A stretch of DNA of 14,657 nt from JAAYBY01 sp964654125 (lineage in GTDB: Bacteria > Bacillota > Clostridia > Saccharofermentanales > UBA5734). The translations under genes and the position numbers were made by a program. The stretch is taken from the NCBI GenBank assembly GCA_964654125.1, contig CAZZGG010000064.1, forward strand, positions 1 to 14,657. Reading direction: 5' to 3'. The notes under the pieces are model-generated. The model was given only the letters and a program-made list of their open reading frames with translations. It had not been told where the DNA came from and did not search any database. Shown here piece after piece: positions 6,433 through 12,913 of the stretch (position 1 is the first letter of the stretch; each line of letters opens with the position of its first letter).

Positions 6433-7969
6433 TCTTGCCACTTCCCTCTTTAAGTTTTTCCAGTAGGGTCACGGTCTGTTCGACCAGCTCCTGGCCGCCT
6501 TCAGGCGAGACCAGATTGCAAAAAAGACAGGCACTGTAGCCCTTGTTGGCTACACCACGCTCAGTGGCCAGGTAGGTGCCGCCATCCGGACCAGGTGTGC
6601 CGGCCAGCTGGACGACAAAGGTCTGCATAAAGGGGCTGCGGGCCTGGATGCGGTGCATATAGTCCATATAGAGTTCAAAGCGATTAGAGGCAAAGGCGAT
6701 TTCACCGATACGCAGCACATGCATCTCCATAGGCAGCTTGGGTTCTGCGTCCTGGACCTGGTAGCGGTCGATAATGCGGGAAAAGCGGCCGCGCTGGGCC
6801 ACCAGCTGGGAGTTAAAATTCAGCAGCTCCAAAGGTGTGCCGCCAGTTTCCTTAAAGTCCTGCTTTTCCAGCTCGGCCAATTGCTCTTTGGCAAAGGCCA
6901 GCTCTTCGTCCGTGATGCGGCGCTTGGAGAGCTGGGCTGTCACCACCTCATGGGCCAGCTCCAGTTCGGTCTTGATGTCATTTTTGGCCCAGGCATAGAC
7001 CTCGCGGAAAGCTGCAGTGATCCGTTCAGCGATATCCCTGCGGGCTGCCAGTTCTGTCTCCTGGGCGGACATGCCATATTTGAGCTGGAAGCGGCGGGCC
7101 TGGGCCTCCTTGTAATGCAGGATGCGCGGGGCCAGGTCGCCGGCTGCCGCACACTGGGGCAGGATGAAGATATCACCAAATTCCTGGCGGATCAACTGGC
7201 GCACATCGTGCCAGTAGTCGGCTGAGAGGCGGTATTCGTGTTCTGAGTTTTGCGAAGGCGCCGGCACATTGATGATGGCACCGGTTAAGTTTTGGCTGGC
7301 ATCAAAGGTAAAGAGCAAATTGACAAAATGGTCTGCTCCGGCCTCATAGTGGCTGAAGTTTTTGTCATTGGTGTTGCCGTACATGACGCCGTGGCCGTTA
7401 ACCCGGTAGCCGCTAGCTTTTTCACCGGGCCGTTTGGAGGTGTCATCAAAATAGATGACCCGGCGGCTGTGTGAGACCACGGCATAACCATAACCATAGG
7501 CCACACCACCCTCAGTGCGGGTCTGCCAGGCCTGGGCTATTGCCGCGGCTGCCTGACTAGCCAAAAAGGCCCGGTACTCATCACTGGAGGCCACCTCCAC
7601 CCCGCTGTGGGGTACATCAGCCACCGGCGGTGTCGATGAGCCGGTCTGGGTGGCTGTCCAGCCCTTGTCCAGGTAGTGACTGGCCCCGGCATGGGTATGG
7701 GTGGCATTCATGAGGATCTTTTCCAGTGGAATGGCCGGATCAAGCAGTTCGACCTGCTCCCGCACTTCATCCAAGAGAAAAGAGCGGATCACGACCAGGT
7801 CAGCTGATAAGAAGATGACCTGGTCCTGGCCATTATCAATCACCAGGGCTGTCACAGTCAAAGGATCCAAAATGCCCTGGGAAACGCGCATATGGAACTG
7901 GCCCGGTATATTGACCGGCTTGTCGGTTGAGATATCTCGGCTGGCCCAGCCGATCTTGATTTTATTCAT
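6422..7969 (-). CDS. Neutral/alkaline ceramidase-like protein, divergent paralogue C
   Basis: At 515 residues this is the longest member of the local ceramidase-like family. It has IGWASRDISTDKP (6-18), where the usual DITPP is altered, THTHAGAS with the His-x-His pair (His91, His93), VSHSRRVIY (165-173), ADYWH (250-254) and GDLAPRIL (278-285). Late in the protein come SNRFELYMDY and GTYLATERG, the counterparts of NPFELF and GYLPT. The segment that carries a metal-binding His in relatives reads VPAPSQN here, so even the Cys kept by the other paralogues is Ala237. Extra length comes from an insertion after the His-x-His motif (about 100-130) and a charged helical stretch (about 285-385). The ATG overlaps the end of the upstream gene by 8 nt, with GGGAGGA inside that gene as ribosome binding site. 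No signal peptide is seen. It is the most diverged copy and may have another substrate. Confidence 0.8.
   Translation of the reverse strand: MNKIKIGWASRDISTDKPVNIPGQFHMRVSQGILDPLTVTALVIDNGQDQVIFLSADLVVIRSFLLDEVREQVELLDPAIPLEKILMNATHTHAGASHYLDKGWTATQTGSSTPPVADVPHSGVEVASSDEYRAFLASQAAAAIAQAWQTRTEGGVAYGYGYAVVSHSRRVIYFDDTSKRPGEKASGYRVNGHGVMYGNTNDKNFSHYEAGADHFVNLLFTFDASQNLTGAIINVPAPSQNSEHEYRLSADYWHDVRQLIRQEFGDIFILPQCAAAGDLAPRILHYKEAQARRFQLKYGMSAQETELAARRDIAERITAAFREVYAWAKNDIKTELELAHEVVTAQLSKRRITDEELAFAKEQLAELEKQDFKETGGTPLELLNFNSQLVAQRGRFSRIIDRYQVQDAEPKLPMEMHVLRIGEIAFASNRFELYMDYMHRIQARSPFMQTFVVQLAGTPGPDGGTYLATERGVANKGYSACLFCNLVSPEGGQELVEQTVTLLEKLKEGSGKNGN
6442..6448 (-). promoter_or_regulatory. Shine-Dalgarno site deciding the start of paralogue B
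   Basis: GAGGGAA lies inside the last codons of the upstream gene. Its distance to the ATG at 6432 is workable and to the GTG at 6441 is too short, which favours the ATG. Confidence 0.45.
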
Positions 7970-9413
7970 TGTCTTCCTCCCACATATTGCGGATACTGGC
8001 TACTGTTTGTCTCACCAGCAGATCACCTGCGGCAGAGCCAAGGTAGCCTGAACTGACATAGGCGCTGTAATTGCCGCCTGCTTCAGCCCTTTTGGTTGGC
8101 AGATAGCCAGCACAGTCACAAGCCAGCTGGACAATAAAGGTCTGGTCAGCCGGGCTGAGGCCCTTGATCTGGTTGCCATAATCCAGATAAAGCTCAAAGG
8201 GGTTACTGGCGAGAGCTATGTTGCCGATACGTACGACATGGACTTCACTAGGGTAGACCAGGGTTTTTTCCTGGAGCCGCTGCCGGTCCAGGATACCGGC
8301 ATAGGGGTGCAGATTGATGATATCGCGCAGGTCAAAGACCTGCTTGTTGGCCTTTTGCACATAATCAGCAAAGGCCTGCCGGGCTGCCTCATATTCCTGG
8401 CTGGTCACCCGGCGCAGGGGCAGGTCCAGCAGCATGACCTGGTGCTTTAGTTCCAGGTCTGCCCTGGCCCCGGCCAGGGCTATCTGGTAGTTATCCAGTA
8501 CAGCACCGGCAACCCGCCGGCCCAGTTCGATGGCCCCGGCCAGGCTGTCCATACGCGGCTCTGTGCCTCTTTTGTTGGATGCGGCCGGCCGCATCAGGTC
8601 ATGGGGTGACTGGTCGCCGGCAGCTCCGCACAGGCCCAGGACAGTAAAACCCTGGCCTAATTTGGCCTTGATCTTATCCCTGGCCTTGCCCCAGTAGTCA
8701 GAGGAGATATAGCATTCCGATTCGACTACCTGGGAGGGGCAGACGACATTAACCAGGGCTCCGATTGGTTTTTTGTCTGTGTCAAAAGCGTAAAGCAGCT
8801 CAATGCCCGAATCACTAGTGCTTTCAAAACCCAGGAAATTGACCGAGGAGGTGCTGCGGTACATGCGGGCCGATAAATCATCATAGACAACGCGGCGGCA
8901 GTGGCCGGTCACGGCCCGGCCGAAAGCCGGGGCTAGATAGCCTTTTTGCCTGCCCTGCCAGGCGCTGATGACAGCCTGGCAGATTTTGTCCGAGATATAG
9001 GCGCAGCACTTATCTTCCGGCCAGACATCGGCTGGTATTTCCTCTTCTGTGGCGGCAAAGCTGCAGCCTGCAGGCAAGAAATCAGCTGCCAGATGGAGGG
9101 TTTCCGCTTCAGGATAGTAGCTGGGCCCGGTATGGGTGTGGGTGGCGGAGAAGATGATCTTGGCCACCGGCAGGTCAGCGGCTTGGGCCTTTAGTTTGGC
9201 CCGGACCAGATCAGTAAAGCCCTGTTTTATTTCAACCAGATCCAGGGCACACATGATCACGGCCTCGTCGCCCCTGGTCAGGGCCATGACACTGGCCAGG
9301 AGCGGGCTTTCCACATAGGTGGAGATACGGGTTTCATACTGGCCCAGCAAAAAGACTGGAGCCGGCGGGGTGATGTCTATTTCACTAAAGCCGATTAAGA
9401 GTTCTTGTGACAT
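7962..9413 (-). CDS. Neutral/alkaline ceramidase-like protein, paralogue D
   Basis: The 483-residue protein shows the family signature GFSEIDITPPAP (8-19), THTHTGPSYY with His92 and His94, GHCRRVVY (170-177), CPSQVVE (225-231), SSDYWGK, GAAGDQSPHDL, NPFELYLDYG and GYLPTKRAE. As in all local copies, the expected His after the Cys is absent. It belongs with A and E. Over the first two thirds it is closest to E, while its last 90 residues match E at about 62 positions. It starts 19 nt after the full-length glycosidase gene, with a GAGGT site before the ATG, repeating the glycosidase to ceramidase-like order seen at 14657-11441. No signal peptide is seen. Hydrolysis of an N-acyl bond is the family expectation; the actual substrate cannot be read from the sequence. 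Confidence 0.85.
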   Translation of the reverse strand: MSQELLIGFSEIDITPPAPVFLLGQYETRISTYVESPLLASVMALTRGDEAVIMCALDLVEIKQGFTDLVRAKLKAQAADLPVAKIIFSATHTHTGPSYYPEAETLHLAADFLPAGCSFAATEEEIPADVWPEDKCCAYISDKICQAVISAWQGRQKGYLAPAFGRAVTGHCRRVVYDDLSARMYRSTSSVNFLGFESTSDSGIELLYAFDTDKKPIGALVNVVCPSQVVESECYISSDYWGKARDKIKAKLGQGFTVLGLCGAAGDQSPHDLMRPAASNKRGTEPRMDSLAGAIELGRRVAGAVLDNYQIALAGARADLELKHQVMLLDLPLRRVTSQEYEAARQAFADYVQKANKQVFDLRDIINLHPYAGILDRQRLQEKTLVYPSEVHVVRIGNIALASNPFELYLDYGNQIKGLSPADQTFIVQLACDCAGYLPTKRAEAGGNYSAYVSSGYLGSAAGDLLVRQTVASIRNMWEEDNE

Positions 9414-9432
9414 GTATTACCTCGCATCTTTG

Positions 9433-11415
9433 TTATTCTGCCAGGATCAGGTAATAGATGGAGCGGCAGGTCTCGCCCAGCTGGAAGCTGAGCTTGCCAT
9501 CCTGATATTCGGAAGGGATGCGGCCGGTGAAAAAGCCTTCTGGTCCGATCGACCAGACAGTCAGGTTGGCCTGGTCAGTCTGCAGGCTGATTTTAGCCTT
9601 GATCACTTCGACCTGGATGGGCGGCCGGCCTGTGTCGAGCACCTTGGTCTTATCATCGTTCAGCATAAAGCCGGTGTTCTCAGCCCGGCCGACAGTGGTT
9701 AAGAGCAGGTTGTCGGAGCTGGATATCTTGGCTTCGGTTAATGATGACAGGGCGATGACGGCATATTCATTATCCACTGTGACTTCCAGGTCGCGGGTCT
9801 TTTGCCGGCCGGCCTGGCCTAGAAAGCCATACACACATTGGGTGGCTGCGGTATCGATGCGGCCGATACCACGGGCCCAATTGCGGGAAATCTCACCCGT
9901 ATCGGCTCTCACCTCGCCGGCTGCTTTAGCAACGACCTGGGTGCTGCTGCTGACCAGTTCGTCGGCAGCGTGTTTTTGACCATCAAAGACCAGGCCGACC
10001 TTGTGCTGCTCGGGTGTCAGGGCCAGGGCCGGGATGCCGCCTGAAGTATCAAGCAGATTCTGGGCATCAATGGCCAGGTTTTTCTGGGCCCGGGCCACAT
10101 CACCGCGCCGCAGGATCAGGGCGGCATGGTAGAAAAGACCAAACTTGGCCGGATCATTCCAGGTGGCGAAGATACCTTCCCGGTAGGGCACATTGCTGAT
10201 GGTGCTGGCATTTATTTCCTTGCCGATCACCTGCTGGTCACGCCGGGTGGCATACATGTAGGTGTGGATGGTGTAACCGGACCAGCCCTGCAAGGCCCCG
10301 ATGGCGGCCATGAGCAGGGAACTGTCCGCCCGGTACTCATTGGGCCAGGGCACATCCCACTCAGAGACGAAAAAGGGCCGGTCGGGTGAGCAGTTCAGGG
10401 CCAGATGGGAGAAAAAGGAGCTGTCCTGGCTGACCAGGGGCCGGGGATCGTTGCCCTTTTCGAATTCACCCCAGTTCCAGCCATAAAAATATTGGTGGCT
10501 GTCATCAAAGTCGGTCACCTTCTGGGTCAGGGCATTGGCGACATTTATACCCCAATTGGTGCCGGTGATGGGGATCTTGACCCCGATATCGCGCATCAGC
10601 TGGATCATTTCCCGGTAATAGCTTTCCTGGACCGCCATCTTGAAGCGGATCATGATCTCATCGTCTTCTAGAAAGCTGGCTGCCCTGGCCGGGTAGGTCA
10701 GATTTTCCCGTTCCAGCCACTTTTCCATCAGGTCGACCAGTTCTGTGTGATAGGGCTCAACATCAAATTTAAAGCGCTTGTTGAACATATCACATTCGTT
10801 GGTGATCTCACAAAGGACAAAGACAGGATCATCTTTATAGGCCAGGCCCGTGTAGGGGTTGACGTGGTTCCAGATATTGTTGATGAATTCTTTTTGCAGG
10901 TCGATCAGGCGGCGCGAGAAGATGCTGTAGGGTTTGGCCGAGTCGCCCAGGGCCAGGGCGTTTTCCACCCCGTCACCTGATTTAAACTTACGGTAGGTCA
11001 TCAGGTCCAGATAGCAGTAGATGCCTTCTTTTTTGAGGCAGTAGACCAGGTAATCCAGCCGCTCCATGCTTTGTGGGTCCAGGCTGCGGCTGGATTTTTG
11101 CCGGGCGCCTTTTTTGAACTGGAAGATATTGGGCGTGGCCCATTCTGAGTCCAGCTGGTGGAAGCGGACAATATTGACACCGAAGCTGGCCAGCCTCCTG
11201 GCTGTTTTCTCGCTGTAGTCAAAATCAGGGAAGCAGGCCCCGCTGTTGAAGTTGGTGCCCCAAAAGCGCCCGGGTGTGCCATCGGCAAAGACCAGCTGGT
11301 CACCTTTTACTGTTAGAAAACCGTGCTGGCCGGCCGGGCTTTTGGCGCCAAAGGCGAAGGAGATATCAAGCGGTGCTTCATCCCAATAAAAGGGATAACT
11401 GACAAATTCACGCAT
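9433..11415 (-). CDS. Clan GH-A (GH5-like) glycoside hydrolase, full length
   Basis: The 660-residue protein looks like a retaining beta-glycosidase of clan A, nearest in layout to GH5. An N-terminal segment with FADGTPGRFWGTNF (43-56) leads into a TIM barrel containing NIVRFHQLDSEW (81-92). The probable acid/base is Glu207 in CEITNECDM, preceded by Asn as is typical. DFDDSHQYFYGW (302-313) follows, and the probable nucleophile is Glu352 in FFVSEWDVPW, about 145 residues later. The last 200 residues (from about 450) look like a beta-sandwich accessory domain. There is no signal peptide, which argues for action on an imported glycoside in the cytoplasm. The ATG follows an AAGGAGC site, 25 nt after the upstream ceramidase-like gene. 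Endoglycoceramidases are also GH5, so the neighbourhood makes a glycolipid substrate attractive, but no specific subfamily motif was recognised. Confidence 0.8.
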   Translation of the reverse strand: MREFVSYPFYWDEAPLDISFAFGAKSPAGQHGFLTVKGDQLVFADGTPGRFWGTNFNSGACFPDFDYSEKTARRLASFGVNIVRFHQLDSEWATPNIFQFKKGARQKSSRSLDPQSMERLDYLVYCLKKEGIYCYLDLMTYRKFKSGDGVENALALGDSAKPYSIFSRRLIDLQKEFINNIWNHVNPYTGLAYKDDPVFVLCEITNECDMFNKRFKFDVEPYHTELVDLMEKWLERENLTYPARAASFLEDDEIMIRFKMAVQESYYREMIQLMRDIGVKIPITGTNWGINVANALTQKVTDFDDSHQYFYGWNWGEFEKGNDPRPLVSQDSSFFSHLALNCSPDRPFFVSEWDVPWPNEYRADSSLLMAAIGALQGWSGYTIHTYMYATRRDQQVIGKEINASTISNVPYREGIFATWNDPAKFGLFYHAALILRRGDVARAQKNLAIDAQNLLDTSGGIPALALTPEQHKVGLVFDGQKHAADELVSSSTQVVAKAAGEVRADTGEISRNWARGIGRIDTAATQCVYGFLGQAGRQKTRDLEVTVDNEYAVIALSSLTEAKISSSDNLLLTTVGRAENTGFMLNDDKTKVLDTGRPPIQVEVIKAKISLQTDQANLTVWSIGPEGFFTGRIPSEYQDGKLSFQLGETCRSIYYLILAE

Positions 11416-11440
11416 AGTAATGCTCCTTTTTTTATTTTAT

Positions 11441-12880
11441 TTAGTCTTGCCAGAGTTTATCGATGCTGGCGACTGTTTTGCGGACCAGTAGTTCACCACC
11501 CTGATGGCCAGTGCGGCCGGAACTGACATAGGCACTGTAATGGCTGCCTTCTTCTGCCTTTTGTGTGGGCAGGTAGCCACCGCAGTCACAGGCCAGCTGG
11601 ATGATGAAGGTCTGGCTGGCTGCACTGAGGGCCTTGATCTGATTGCCGAAATCCAAGAAGAGTTCAAAGGGGTTGGTGGCGATGGCCAGGTCCCCCACAC
11701 GGACCACATGGATCTCACTGCTGTAAAACTGGGTGCTTTGCTGCTCCTGGTAGCGGTCCATGATGCCGCCATGGATATGCAGGGCATGCATATCGCCTGT
11801 TGTGAAGACTTTTTTGCCGGAGTTTTTGACATAGTCATAGAAAGCTTTTTCGGCGGCTGCATTTTCGCTGCCGCTGACCCGGCGCAGGGGGAAGTCTATT
11901 GTCAATACTTCATGGGCCAGCTTGATTTCATCTGTTGTTTCAGCCAGGGCGGCCTGGTACTGGTCCAGGACGACAGTGGCAACCCGCTTGCCTAGTTCAT
12001 GGGCACCGGCCAGGCCGCGCATGTCCACATCGGTTCTTCTTTTTTTCTGATCAGAGCGGCGGATCAGGTCACGGGGCGACTGGTCGCCGGCTGCACCGCA
12101 CAGGCCCAGCACTATAAAGCCGCTGCCCAGCCTGGCCTTGATGATGTCACGGGCCTTGCCCCAATAATCAGATGAGATGTAGTATTCGCCTTCGACAACC
12201 TGGGAGGGACAGACAACATTGACCAGGGCTCCTAAAGGCTTTTTGGCTTCGTCAAAGATATAGAGCAGTTCTATACCTGTGTCATTGCCGCCTTCCAGGC
12301 TGGTGAAGTTGACTGTTTCAGTAGTGCCGTACATTTTTGCTGTGTTATCGTCATAGACAACCCGGCGGTTATGACCGGTGACGGCCCGGCCAAAGCCTGG
12401 AGCCAGATAGGCCTTTTTACGGTCTTGCCAGGCGCTGATGATGGCCTGGCAGATTTTGTCGGCCATGTAGACGCCGCATTTTTCTTCATCCCAGACCTCG
12501 GGCGGCAGCTCTTCCGCACCAGCGACAAAGCTGACATCATCAGGCAGGAAGCGGGCCGCCACGTGGAGGGTTTCCAGCTTATTATAGTAGTTGGGTCCTG
12601 TGTGGGTATGGGTGACAGAGAAGATGATCTTGTCGACCGGCAGGTCAGGATCGGTTTTTTGGATTTTTTGCCTGACCAGCTGGGCAAAGCCCAGTTCGAC
12701 CAGGCAAAGGTCCAAGGCGCACATGATCAAGGCCTCGCCCCCGCTTTCCATGGCCATGACACTGGCGAAGAGGGGGCTTTCGACATGGGTGGAGACCCGG
12801 GTGTGGAATTGGCCCAGCAAGGTGACCGGGGCTGGCGGAGTGATGTCCAGTTCACTAAAACCGACTAGTAATTTTTCCAT
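11441..12880 (-). CDS. Neutral/alkaline ceramidase-like protein, paralogue E
   Basis: This 479-residue paralogue has GFSELDITPPAP (7-18), THTHTGPNYY with His91 and His93, GHNRRVVYDD (169-178), CPSQVVE (224-230), SSDYWGK, GAAGDQSPRDL (262-272), NPFELFLDFG and GYLPTQKAE followed by HYSAYVSSGRTG. The His expected after Cys224 is absent. The ATG at 12880 has a GAGGT site and lies 33 nt after the upstream glycosidase gene. The first two thirds resemble paralogue D most. The last 90 residues match paralogue A at about 73 positions but D at only about 62, so the gene looks mosaic. No signal peptide or membrane segment is seen. It is probably a cytoplasmic amidase or a related metal-dependent hydrolase. 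Confidence 0.85.
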   Translation of the reverse strand: MEKLLVGFSELDITPPAPVTLLGQFHTRVSTHVESPLFASVMAMESGGEALIMCALDLCLVELGFAQLVRQKIQKTDPDLPVDKIIFSVTHTHTGPNYYNKLETLHVAARFLPDDVSFVAGAEELPPEVWDEEKCGVYMADKICQAIISAWQDRKKAYLAPGFGRAVTGHNRRVVYDDNTAKMYGTTETVNFTSLEGGNDTGIELLYIFDEAKKPLGALVNVVCPSQVVEGEYYISSDYWGKARDIIKARLGSGFIVLGLCGAAGDQSPRDLIRRSDQKKRRTDVDMRGLAGAHELGKRVATVVLDQYQAALAETTDEIKLAHEVLTIDFPLRRVSGSENAAAEKAFYDYVKNSGKKVFTTGDMHALHIHGGIMDRYQEQQSTQFYSSEIHVVRVGDLAIATNPFELFLDFGNQIKALSAASQTFIIQLACDCGGYLPTQKAEEGSHYSAYVSSGRTGHQGGELLVRKTVASIDKLWQD

Positions 12881-12913
12881 GGGGTTTACCTCTTTTCTTA
12901 TTAGGTCCAGGCC

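Noticed and set aside
6653..7225. A 190-codon open frame on the plus strand
   Set aside because: It is antisense to paralogue C, whose motifs are unmistakable. The translation shows no recognisable domain.
9433..11415. Naming the glycosidases endoglycoceramidases
   Set aside because: GH5 includes endoglycoceramidases and the neighbours are ceramidase-like, but I saw no subfamily-specific motif and no signal peptide, so only the clan-level call is supported.
12371..12868. A 165-codon open frame on the plus strand
   Set aside because: It is antisense to paralogue E and is probably a by-product of codon bias; similar frames appear opposite the other paralogues at the same relative place.
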